NCBI GenBank assembly: GCA_015064745.1
Contig: SVRR01000005.1
Coordinates: 1 to 64,000 of the forward strand
DNA: 64,000 nt
Direction: 5' to 3'
From: Oscillospiraceae bacterium
GTDB taxonomy: Bacteria; Bacillota; Clostridia; Oscillospirales; CAG-272
The position numbers and the translations under genes were made by a program. Within the stretch, counting starts at the first letter, position 1. Every line of letters begins with the position of its first letter. Below are positions 16,729-25,206 of this stretch, piece by piece. The notes below the pieces were generated by a model, which was not told the origin of the DNA, ran no database searches, and was given only the letters and a program-made list of their open reading frames with translations.

Positions 16729-18369
16729 TTGAAAAAGCTATGCTTGCCCAAGGGGCGGCGCCGTAATACCGTGACCCTTCTTCTCGTCACGGCTCTTGCC
16801 GCGGTGCTTCTTGTCGGAAATCTTCTTTTGCCCTACGCGCTTCGCCGCGCGAACGTTTATATCGACATCACCTCCGAGGGGCTTTATACCGTTACGGAGG
16901 CGATGGAAAAAGAGATCGCGGAGCTTGAGAGCGACGTAGAGATCCTCTTTCTCGCGGACGAGGACAGACTGCTCGATCACGGGCTTTTGCGTTACGTGTA
17001 TATCATGAGCCGAAAGCTTGCGGAGGAGAGCGAGCATATATCGGTTCGCACCGTGGATATTTTGGAGGACCCCACCGCCGCCGACGCGTTTAAAACGGCG
17101 CAGGGCACCGTCGTTACCTCCACCGACGTCATCGTGCACAGCGGCGGACGGCACAAGATCCTTTCCGCGGATTCCTTCTTTGCTACGGAGGAGAACGAAT
17201 ACGTCTCCTACAACGGCGAATACCGTCTTGCCACCGCCATTCTCTCTGTGACGACCTATCCGAGCGGTCCCTATGCCTACTTCGTGACGGGACATGGGGA
17301 GCGTTACTACGTGGAGGGAGATGCGGGAAGCGATCCTACCCTTTCCGCCTTCGCGGAGCTTCTCGGCGACACGGGATTGCGGGTCGGAAAGCTCAACCTC
17401 GACGAGGTGGATGCCGTGCCCGACGACTGTGTGCTTCTGATCTTTGTCGGCACCGAGACCGACTACTCGGCGGGGGATATTTACGACTATAATTCTCCCT
17501 CCGCCCTCAAAAAGCTGGACGAATTTCTTTTCCGCAAGAAGTCCGTCATGTTCTTCCGCGACGCGCTTGGTGCGCCGCTTCCCAATTTGGAGGATTATCT
17601 TGCCGAGTGGGGCATCGGCTTTACGCCCACCCGTTTAAGTTCTCCCGAGGAATCGCTTGCCGACAATCTGACGGGCGAGAAGAACGGCGACCGATTGATC
17701 GCCGCGTATCCCGACAAGGATTACGACGCGCCCGGCTACGAGCTCGTCAAGGATATCGCGTCGCTCATGACACCGCCGAAAACGGTGTTCGCGAACGCTA
17801 TGGCGCTCGAACAAACGCGCGACAATTCCCCTGTTTATATCTCCGAATCCACCAGCCGCTCGGTCTGCCCCGTTTTTTATGCGGGAGAGAAGGCGGAAAA
17901 GCGAGATAAGGACGGCTTTGGCGGAAAGGCGAAGGACGGCGAGCGGTATATCCTTGCCATGATGGGCATGGAGGCGACGCTGTCGGCGGGTGAATACCGC
18001 CACGCCTACGTTTTTGCGTCGGGCTCGACCCAAGTGATCTCTAACGAGTATCTTACAGACGGTGCCTTCGGAAACGCCGACGTGATGGCGTCGGTGCTTC
18101 GTTCCATTTCCCGTACCGACGTGTACGCCTCGGGCGACGTGGGCGGCTTCGACCTCAATTCCTCGATGTACGGCGGTAAATGGTTTGACGAGACGCATCT
18201 TTCGACAGAGGAGAAGAACACCGTCTTCCACAGCCAGGATTCGTGGAGCGAGTACGCGCAAATGACGGCGGGACGCGTCCTCGCGGTGGTGATCGCCATC
18301 TTTATCACCCCTCTCATCATCGTGCCGCTTGTGGGCACGGCGGTGCTTCGCAAGAGAAAAAATCGTTGA
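16729..18369 (+). CDS. GldG-like ABC auxiliary membrane protein
   Basis: A 546-residue protein with an N-terminal transmembrane helix (about 14-38), a large outside domain and a C-terminal helix (about 517-540). It contains YFVTGHGERYYVEGDAGSD near residue 184 and the YIDITSEGLYTVTEAM segment near 44 that is typical of the GldG family (PF09822). It starts at TTG with GAAAGGAAGGG 6-7 bp upstream; no better start exists. It is a paralog of the frameshifted gene just before it, so the system either used two different GldG-like subunits or is replacing one by the other. Confidence 0.82.
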   Translation: MKKLCLPKGRRRNTVTLLLVTALAAVLLVGNLLLPYALRRANVYIDITSEGLYTVTEAMEKEIAELESDVEILFLADEDRLLDHGLLRYVYIMSRKLAEESEHISVRTVDILEDPTAADAFKTAQGTVVTSTDVIVHSGGRHKILSADSFFATEENEYVSYNGEYRLATAILSVTTYPSGPYAYFVTGHGERYYVEGDAGSDPTLSAFAELLGDTGLRVGKLNLDEVDAVPDDCVLLIFVGTETDYSAGDIYDYNSPSALKKLDEFLFRKKSVMFFRDALGAPLPNLEDYLAEWGIGFTPTRLSSPEESLADNLTGEKNGDRLIAAYPDKDYDAPGYELVKDIASLMTPPKTVFANAMALEQTRDNSPVYISESTSRSVCPVFYAGEKAEKRDKDGFGGKAKDGERYILAMMGMEATLSAGEYRHAYVFASGSTQVISNEYLTDGAFGNADVMASVLRSISRTDVYASGDVGGFDLNSSMYGGKWFDETHLSTEEKNTVFHSQDSWSEYAQMTAGRVLAVVIAIFITPLIIVPLVGTAVLRKRKNR

Positions 18370-18385
18370 GGACAAAGAAAAAAAT

Positions 18386-20518
18386 ATGAGAATAAAATTT
18401 CTTAGACCAATCAAGCGCTTTTGGCGCGGACTTACGGGGCGGATGCGCGCGGCGGCTGTTCTTCTTCTCGCCACGGCACTCCTTTTGGTGGGCTTTGGGA
18501 TCTATCTGCTTGTCCGCCCGTCGGACGCGACGGATGCGGCGACCCGAACCCTTTTCCCCGGCGTGGACCGTAACGGCATCGCCTCTGTGCTTTGCCATAC
18601 CGAAAGCGGCAACGAATATACCGTCGAGGGGGCGTTTTACACCTATACCGACGCCAACGGCGACCCGCAGACGAGCAAGCGCTTTTATATCGTGACGCCT
18701 GACGGCACGGAGGAGGGCTACGCGCACGAGCTTTTGACGCTCAACGCGACCAAGCTTTCCTATTTCGTAGTGGGAACGGGCAAAAACTACGTGTTTTCCC
18801 CCGTGGTGAGCGCCCCCGTGTCGGGTGCGGACAACTACGGTGAGCTTCTCTCCGTTTACGAGGCAAAGAAGCGTGAGCTCGGCTTTTCGGACGACAGTCC
18901 CTACTACGAGCTGACCACGACGGAGGGCGAGGTCTTTCGCGTGTATTACGGCATCAAGGACGTCACGGGCGACGGCTACTACGTACGCCTTGACGGTGAG
19001 GAGACCATCTACGCGACCAAGAGCGCCTTTATCGGTGATCTTCTCCGAGAAACGGGTCCCGAATCCTTGATCGATCCCACCCTCTTCATCTCTTCCCAAA
19101 ATCAATATGCTTACGCCTATCCGCAAAGCTATTCCATGTACGATTTTACGCGCGTGAATACCGCGGGCTTGACCGTAACGAAAGACTTCTATTCGGTAGG
19201 CTATACCCTGAAGGACAAGGACGGCAATTATTTGAAGGGTGACCTTCCGCTGGAAAAATACGAGGGAACGGATGAGGCGTCGCGCCTTTTCCGAGAAGCG
19301 GTCATCGATTTCTTTGTTGGAAAAACCATTGGTGAATGTAACGAAAAGTTTACGTTTACCTATCCGAACACCGAAAACATCACCGAATCCGTGCGCGGCA
19401 CGACGGTTACCATTGACGTGGCGACCATCGACTACGTGACCGAGCGCGATTTGCGTCTTTCCTTAAAATATCTGCCCGCGCGGCAAAGAGAGCTGTCACA
19501 AAAGCTTTCGATTTACGCCTTCACGGCGCCCTCCGACATCACCTCCTACGTTCCCGATTCGGACGCGATCCTTACTATGCTGGAAGGCTTGCTTGGGCTT
19601 TCCGGCACCGTCGTGAAGCTGGGCATCGACGATAACGTGGTGACGGAGTACGGTCTCTATCGTCATCAGCTTTGGCTTCGCTATCCGGGCGGTGCGTCCA
19701 TTCCCGCCGCGGGCTCCATAGATTCCTCGGTGGAGGACGCCGACGCGATCGCGGAGGAGAAGTTCTTTGAGGAGGACGCAAACTTCCTTGAAGGACGTTT
19801 GTATGTGAGCGACGTTACCGAAAGGGGTACGCGCTACGTGGCTTCTATCTTTTACGACCTTGTGGTGGAGGTGGACGCGGCGGCGCTCGATTTCCTTGAC
19901 AAGTCTCCCTTGGATATGGTGGACGATTACCTTGCGACCACGCCTGCGACCGACCTTCAAAGCTTCCGTATGTATTGGAACTTTGGCGACAGTAAATGGT
20001 TAAACACCGCCTACCGCTTTGACGTGGTGGTGGAACAGGTGGAAACGGGCTTCACGGGACAGTATGACGAGATGGGAGCGCCTATTTTCCAAAAGACCGA
20101 TACTGTGACGAAGCTGGTCGCGACCCCTGTTTCGGGCGGTACGCCGATCGTGCTCGCGCTTCCCGACAAGGACGGAAAGAAGCAAGGGTACGAGCCGTAT
20201 CATCAGTTCTACGCCCGATTGACCTATACGCGCTATAAGGGCGAGCACGGTCTTGACGACGAGGCGCTTGCGGAACTTCTTTCCGACCCCTCGAAGTGCG
20301 TGCTTCGCATGGAGCAGATACTCACCGACGACACGGTGAATTATTGGGAGTTCTATCCCGTATCCGCCAACCGTGTGATCGTACAGGTTAAGAACGGCAG
20401 CTACGCAAAGCCCGGCGCACGCTTCTATATCTACGCAACGGCGCTTTCCGATATTGCCAACGCCTATATGCACATGATGGAGGGCGAGGAATTTAATTAC
20501 GAGGAGCGTTATGAGTGA
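18386..20518 (+). CDS. DUF4340-type membrane-anchored protein
   Basis: A 710-residue protein: short basic N-terminus, one transmembrane helix (about 21-43), then a long outside region. YELTTTEGEVFRVYYG followed by GDGYYVRLDGEETIYATKSA matches the DUF4340 repeat (PF14238), found beside GldG-like ABC systems. The later part (from about 250) looks like one or more further copies that I cannot resolve by eye. Start ATG 18386 has GAGGA about 14 bp upstream and follows the previous stop by 16 bp. Function unknown; I infer an outside component of the same ABC system. Confidence 0.75.
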   Translation: MRIKFLRPIKRFWRGLTGRMRAAAVLLLATALLLVGFGIYLLVRPSDATDAATRTLFPGVDRNGIASVLCHTESGNEYTVEGAFYTYTDANGDPQTSKRFYIVTPDGTEEGYAHELLTLNATKLSYFVVGTGKNYVFSPVVSAPVSGADNYGELLSVYEAKKRELGFSDDSPYYELTTTEGEVFRVYYGIKDVTGDGYYVRLDGEETIYATKSAFIGDLLRETGPESLIDPTLFISSQNQYAYAYPQSYSMYDFTRVNTAGLTVTKDFYSVGYTLKDKDGNYLKGDLPLEKYEGTDEASRLFREAVIDFFVGKTIGECNEKFTFTYPNTENITESVRGTTVTIDVATIDYVTERDLRLSLKYLPARQRELSQKLSIYAFTAPSDITSYVPDSDAILTMLEGLLGLSGTVVKLGIDDNVVTEYGLYRHQLWLRYPGGASIPAAGSIDSSVEDADAIAEEKFFEEDANFLEGRLYVSDVTERGTRYVASIFYDLVVEVDAAALDFLDKSPLDMVDDYLATTPATDLQSFRMYWNFGDSKWLNTAYRFDVVVEQVETGFTGQYDEMGAPIFQKTDTVTKLVATPVSGGTPIVLALPDKDGKKQGYEPYHQFYARLTYTRYKGEHGLDDEALAELLSDPSKCVLRMEQILTDDTVNYWEFYPVSANRVIVQVKNGSYAKPGARFYIYATALSDIANAYMHMMEGEEFNYEERYE

Positions 20519-20578
20519 TACCGCTTTGTGCGCGGTGTGATTTTTCGTTGAAGATTACCTTAAATTTATTATAAATAC

Positions 20579-20607
20579 TTGATTTCGAGACAAAATTATG
20601 TTATAAT
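20579..20607 (+). promoter_or_regulatory. Sigma-A promoter of the trigger-factor-like gene cluster
   Basis: TTGATT at 20579-20584 and TATAAT at 20602-20607 with a 17-bp spacer, preceded by TG (extended -10). It separates the trigger-factor-like cluster from the ABC operon that ends at 20518, although no strong terminator lies between. Confidence 0.82.
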
Positions 20608-20649
20608 ATCTCTGTTTTAAAATATATACTTCGAAAAGGAACCCATGCT

Positions 20650-22743
20650 ATGAAAAAAACGAAAAGACTTCTCTCCGTTCTGGCGCTTTTGCTTGCGGCG
20701 TTGATGCTGTTCTCCTCTTGCGCCATCTCTTACAAGAACGTAGATCCCGCAAAGTATGTGCAGTTCAAGGAAGGCTTTGATTTTAAGAATTTCACCATGA
20801 GCGGCAAAATCAATAAGATGGTGGTGACGGACGAGGACGTGACCAAGCAGGTGAACCAGCTTCTCTTCGCGCTTCGCGAGGCAGTGAAGAAGAGCGACGG
20901 CACGGCTGACGTCAATCAGCCCGGCGCGTACAACAAGTACGATATTCTTACCATTCGTACCATTCTCTACGATAACGCCGGCAACCGTGTGACCCACGAT
21001 TTCGCTCTCGACACCAAGAGCCCCACGGCTGAGGATAACACCCTGACGCTGAACAGCGAAAAAGCCCTTTATCTCGGCTATGGCGACGGCATCAACACCG
21101 ACCTCATGGCGGCGCTTGAAAAGGCAATGTATCTTTCTCCCGAGGGAGACCTCTTGTTCCAAAATCACCGCGTTGTTTACAATAACATCGGCGGCATAAA
21201 GGGTGACAAGATTTCGGTAGTGCCCGCGATCGGCTACGTGACGTATAGCTCCAGCTATCTCCCCGCGAACAGCACCTCAGCTGTTACGGGCAGCGGCAAG
21301 GCGAGCACGGCGACTCCTTTGCACTTTGAAAAGATCGCCGCCGATCTCGCAAAGAATGCAGAGAGCAAGGACAGCTACGAGGAAGCGATCTATCTCGGTC
21401 TTAAAGAGCTCATTACCCGCTTGGCTGATACCGAGAACCTGCTGACGGTTTCCGCGACCAAGGATCTGACCATCAAGGTGTACCCCACCGCGAAGGGTGT
21501 CCCTGCCGACGCGAAGTTTGAGGCGGACGCTACGGCGATCGCTTATGACCTCGACTTTGGCGGATCGAGCGATCCGGATGAAGGAACCATCGTTTTGAAG
21601 CTCCGCGGCGCGCTTGACTTTACTTTGGATGCCGAGACCCCCGGCGCCTTTGTGACCAAGTACACCTATCCCGAGGATGCCAGCGGCACCTACACGGCAA
21701 AGGAGCTTGATGAAAACGGCGCCCTCAAAGAGGTGAAGAAGGATCTCAAGGGCACCGAGTGCTCCGTTTACGTTTACGTGATCGAAAGAGCGCCCTATAC
21801 GCGCCCCGACTATAACGCCGAGACTGTAAAGACCAAGCTGAACTTTGAGACCGACAAGACCGAGGATGCCGACGTGATTGCCGCATACGAGGCAAGCATC
21901 AAGAGCGAGCTGCAGGAGAAATGCGACGCGAAGGCAAAGCAGGACGCTAAGGAAGCACTTCGCGAAGCGCTTTTGGCAAAGGCTGAGATGTTTGAGGACA
22001 AGGAGCCTGTTCGAAACATCAAGAACTACGTCAAAGAGGTGATCAGCGACGCGAAGGCGATCTACTACGGAAACGGATATGATACCAAAAAGAACACGGC
22101 AGGCGAGTACGTGTACGACGATTTTGAGGAATATCTCGTCGACGTTTATTTCCCCACCTACTATCCGCAGGTAGATGAGCAAGGCAAAACCAACAATCCC
22201 AAAACCCAAAAAGAGGTCGAGAACATCCTTTACGCAATGGGCAGAGAGATCGTGAAGCTGAACCTTTTGACCTATTATGTCGCGGATCAGCTTGATTGCC
22301 GCTACACCGACGACGAGCTGCTTGCCATGGCAAAGGAAAGAGGCACCGCTTGGGCGAAGGAGCAGATCAAGCTGGGTAGAGAAGAAATTCTCAAATACTA
22401 CACCGTAGAAAACCTCAAAACGCTGTATGCCACCGATAGCGCGAAGAACAGCCTTTTCGAGCAGTACGGCGCAACCAACTACGATGACTGCCTCGCGAAG
22501 ATGCTTGAAAGCTTCAACAAGAGCTACAAAAAGGGTGAGCTTAAAACGTGGGACGACTACGCAAAGGCGGCATATCCCGACGATGCCTACGATTGGGAGG
22601 ACTACGTTGAATATATGCAGGGAGAGGATAACCTCTACGGCACCTACCACTACGAGAGGGTCATCGAAGAGATCTATCGCTTGAACGCAGGCAATCTCGT
22701 ATACGAGGAGATCCCGTACGACAGCACCGCTTTTGCGGAATAA
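20650..22743 (+). CDS. Trigger-factor-like lipoprotein
   Basis: A 697-residue lipoprotein: signal peptide with lipobox LMLFSSC (Cys near residue 25). Next comes YVQFKEGFDFKNFTMSG and MVVTDEDVTKQVNQLL, the pattern that leads into the FKBP-like domain of trigger factor; an FKBP-like block lies roughly at 90-215 (YLGYGDGINTDLMAALEKA), and a helical arm at 400-690 with REIVKLNLLTYYVADQL resembles the trigger-factor/SurA chaperone domain. Extra beta-rich sequence is inserted between them. I infer an extracytoplasmic folding factor or prolyl isomerase. It is first of three related genes after the Gld-like operon. Confidence 0.65.
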   Translation: MKKTKRLLSVLALLLAALMLFSSCAISYKNVDPAKYVQFKEGFDFKNFTMSGKINKMVVTDEDVTKQVNQLLFALREAVKKSDGTADVNQPGAYNKYDILTIRTILYDNAGNRVTHDFALDTKSPTAEDNTLTLNSEKALYLGYGDGINTDLMAALEKAMYLSPEGDLLFQNHRVVYNNIGGIKGDKISVVPAIGYVTYSSSYLPANSTSAVTGSGKASTATPLHFEKIAADLAKNAESKDSYEEAIYLGLKELITRLADTENLLTVSATKDLTIKVYPTAKGVPADAKFEADATAIAYDLDFGGSSDPDEGTIVLKLRGALDFTLDAETPGAFVTKYTYPEDASGTYTAKELDENGALKEVKKDLKGTECSVYVYVIERAPYTRPDYNAETVKTKLNFETDKTEDADVIAAYEASIKSELQEKCDAKAKQDAKEALREALLAKAEMFEDKEPVRNIKNYVKEVISDAKAIYYGNGYDTKKNTAGEYVYDDFEEYLVDVYFPTYYPQVDEQGKTNNPKTQKEVENILYAMGREIVKLNLLTYYVADQLDCRYTDDELLAMAKERGTAWAKEQIKLGREEILKYYTVENLKTLYATDSAKNSLFEQYGATNYDDCLAKMLESFNKSYKKGELKTWDDYAKAAYPDDAYDWEDYVEYMQGEDNLYGTYHYERVIEEIYRLNAGNLVYEEIPYDSTAFAE

Positions 22744-22759
22744 GAATTGACTTTTAGCC

Positions 22760-22813
22760 GCCCGCTTTGCGGGCAGGTGCTCCTTTTGCTCCGACGAAGG
22801 TCGGGGCAAAAGG
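22760..22813. repeat. Palindromic hairpins upstream of rnhA
   Basis: GCCCGC/GCGGGC with loop ttt (22760-22774), then a nested hairpin CCTTTTGC-t-CCGAC/GTCGG-g-GCAAAAGG (22782-22813). No T-run follows, so it is not a standard terminator. It belongs to the same style of hairpin as the other palindrome arrays. Confidence 0.7.
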
Positions 22814-22879
22814 CTTCTATAAGGAGAGAATTTTTGAGCGCCATCGGGAACGCACCCTTTGCGCGAAAGAGGAAGATCT

Positions 22880-23341
22880 GTGAAAAAAGTGACCGTATAT
22901 ACCGACGGCGCCTGCCGCGGCAATCCCGGTGTGGGAGGATGGGGCGCCATTCTTTCCTATGCGGGTGTGGAGAAGGAGATCTCGGGCGGTGAGCGCGAGA
23001 CCACCAACAACCGCATGGAGCTTTTGGCGGCGATCTCGGCGCTTGAAGCACTCAAAGAGCCGTGCGAGGTGACCCTTTATACCGATTCCAAATATCTTTC
23101 CGATGCCGTTTCGCTCGGCTGGCTTACGGCTTGGCGTGCGCGCGGTTGGCGGCGCGGAAGAAACGACGAGGTCAAAAACCCCGATCTGTGGGAGCGGCTC
23201 TACACACTTCTTTCGCGGCACACCGTGACTTTTATCTGGGTGAAGGGACACGCCGATAACCCCTACAACTGCCGATGCGACGCGCTTGCCACCGCCTTTG
23301 CGGATTCCTTGAAGGCGGATAGCAAAGAGGGCATGGAATAA
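22880..23341 (+). CDS. rnhA: Ribonuclease HI
   Basis: Cleaves RNA in RNA-DNA hybrids. The 153-residue protein has all four acidic catalytic positions in context: [26 protein letters not shown] and, near the C-terminus, NCRCDALA, with the family's VKGHADN loop. I start at GTG 22880 because GAGGAAG lies 5-6 bp upstream; the longer frame from 22859 would begin inside that RBS. The gene lies between two trigger-factor-like genes with short gaps, so it is probably co-transcribed although functionally unrelated. Confidence 0.95.
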   Translation: MKKVTVYTDGACRGNPGVGGWGAILSYAGVEKEISGGERETTNNRMELLAAISALEALKEPCEVTLYTDSKYLSDAVSLGWLTAWRARGWRRGRNDEVKNPDLWERLYTLLSRHTVTFIWVKGHADNPYNCRCDALATAFADSLKADSKEGME

Positions 23342-23363
23342 ACCAAAGGGAAAGGAACTTTCT

Positions 23364-25181
23364 ATGAAAAAGAAACAGCAAAAGAGAGGGAAGTATAACG
23401 CGAAGGCGCCCCTCTCCAAGAAGCAGCGCAAAAAGCTTGAAAAGCGCGGTGTCGTTATTAAGACGCGCGCAGAGAGAGAGAGGATGCCGCGCGAGAAGAA
23501 ATGGCTCATTTCCCTCATTGCCGCCATTTGCGTCTTGGCGATCGCCTGCGCCTCCTTTGGTGCGATCTTGCTTGCCCGTGCCATTGAAAAGGCAATGTAC
23601 GACCCTTACGCTTCCGTGTTTGATACTTTGAAAATGGGAAAGCATCTCAACACAAAGGAGTTAGACGAGGATTTTTACACCGGCAATATTTTCAATTTCG
23701 CGGACTTTGAAGCCTCCGACTCGTATCAGCCTATGACGATGGCGGATATGGATGCCGTCATCGACCGTGTGCGCATCAACCATCGCACCCTTTCAAAGGA
23801 GCTGCAAAAGCAGGCGGTGATCGGGCTTGGCGATACGGTTGCCTTTTACATTACCGATCTGTTCAAGGGCGCGCCCGAGACCAAGGAGGAGGAGAAGGCG
23901 AACCGCCTTGTGATCCCTTCCACGATGCAAGATTACTTTGGTACTTATACAAGTCCTGCCACCATTGTTGTGGGGGATGAATTCTTCGGCAAAGACTTTG
24001 ACCAAAAGCTCATCGCGCTTGGCGCGAAGCCGGAGGACACTGTCAGAGAAACGCGCGAGAACGGTAAGATCTCGCTTTCCGATACCGTTTGCATTACCTA
24101 CTACATGAACAAGAGCAAGAAAGCCTCTTCGACCCCTTATGCGGAGGAGATTGCCGATCGCTACGTATGGGATGTACAAAACGCGTCGGTCTATAAGGAC
24201 ATGGTGCGCGTTGACCTTGACGAGCAGCTTGACGCACGGCTTTCGCAGGCGCTTGTCGATAACTGCCCCACCATCGGCGAATTTTTTAGTTTTGTTCTTG
24301 AAGATTATGATATCACGGGCAAGGGCGCTTCGTCCAAGGATGATTATAAGGTTACGGCGCGGGTCGTATACGCTTTGACCGAGGAGACCACGAAGGATAT
24401 CACTTTTACCGTTCCCGAGATTTTCACCGAAAGTGACGGCGATTTTTACGCACTGAACGGAAAAACCGCCACCATGCGCGTGACCTTCTTGTACGTGGAC
24501 GATTACGAGCTTCCCACCTTTGACCGTGCCTTTATCACCGACACCTTGAAAATGGAGATTACGGCAACCGATGACGCGGGTGCTGTTGCCGAGTACAAGG
24601 AAAAGAAGCTTGCCGAGCTCAACGAGCAGATCGCCGTGGAGAAGGAAAACGCGAAGATCCTTGCGGCGTTAAACGAGCTCGTTAAAAAGGCACAGTCGTC
24701 AGAAGCCTTTCTTGAAACGACCTCGAACACCTCCCAGATCGCGGCTACGATCGAAGCTCTTGTGACCCGCACCCTTCTGGAACGTTGTCTGAGAGCCTAT
24801 GGGCATCCCCCCACGCAAGCGGAGCTTGACGAGTATACCGTCATGATCGCGAACACGCAGGGAGCAACGATCGCGGACGCTTCGGAATACATTTCCGCCG
24901 TTCTTTCGAGCGAAGGAAAGACGATGCTTCAAAGGGAGCTTTTGGTCTATCATATCTTCCGCGCGGAGGGCATGAAGATCACCGACGCGGCACTGGATAA
25001 GGCTTGTACGGACTATCTGGACTCTTTGGTCGGAGCCATGTCGGATCCCGAGACGCACAACGCGGAATATTTCGTTCAGTTGTACGGAGAGGCGACCCTC
25101 AAGTCCCAGGTGCGCCGCGATCTTGTGTACGCGATGGTAGGCGAGTTCCTGCTCGGCGCGAACCGCCAACAGACGAAATAA
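23364..25181 (+). CDS. Membrane-anchored trigger-factor/SurA-like protein
   Basis: A 605-residue protein with a very basic cytosolic N-terminus (lysine/arginine-rich, residues 1-45), one transmembrane helix (about 50-72) and a large outside part. VGDEFFGKDFDQKLIALGA near 210 resembles the FKBP-like core seen in trigger factor, and the C-terminal helical part (about 430-600) with VTRTLLERCLRAYG and LQRELLVYHIFRAEGM resembles the trigger-factor chaperone arm. It is 22 bp after rnhA with RBS AAAGGAA. Paralog of the lipoprotein at 20650 and of the next gene. Role inferred as an extracytoplasmic chaperone; not proven. Confidence 0.65.
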   Translation: MKKKQQKRGKYNAKAPLSKKQRKKLEKRGVVIKTRAERERMPREKKWLISLIAAICVLAIACASFGAILLARAIEKAMYDPYASVFDTLKMGKHLNTKELDEDFYTGNIFNFADFEASDSYQPMTMADMDAVIDRVRINHRTLSKELQKQAVIGLGDTVAFYITDLFKGAPETKEEEKANRLVIPSTMQDYFGTYTSPATIVVGDEFFGKDFDQKLIALGAKPEDTVRETRENGKISLSDTVCITYYMNKSKKASSTPYAEEIADRYVWDVQNASVYKDMVRVDLDEQLDARLSQALVDNCPTIGEFFSFVLEDYDITGKGASSKDDYKVTARVVYALTEETTKDITFTVPEIFTESDGDFYALNGKTATMRVTFLYVDDYELPTFDRAFITDTLKMEITATDDAGAVAEYKEKKLAELNEQIAVEKENAKILAALNELVKKAQSSEAFLETTSNTSQIAATIEALVTRTLLERCLRAYGHPPTQAELDEYTVMIANTQGATIADASEYISAVLSSEGKTMLQRELLVYHIFRAEGMKITDAALDKACTDYLDSLVGAMSDPETHNAEYFVQLYGEATLKSQVRRDLVYAMVGEFLLGANRQQTK

Positions 25182-25206
25182 GTCTGCAAACGGAAGGATA
25201 TAACGC

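Noticed and set aside
21277..22950. 557-codon minus-strand frame opposite the trigger-factor-like lipoprotein
   Set aside because: Antisense shadow: Leu/Val-rich with no motif, while the plus strand has a lipobox and family features.
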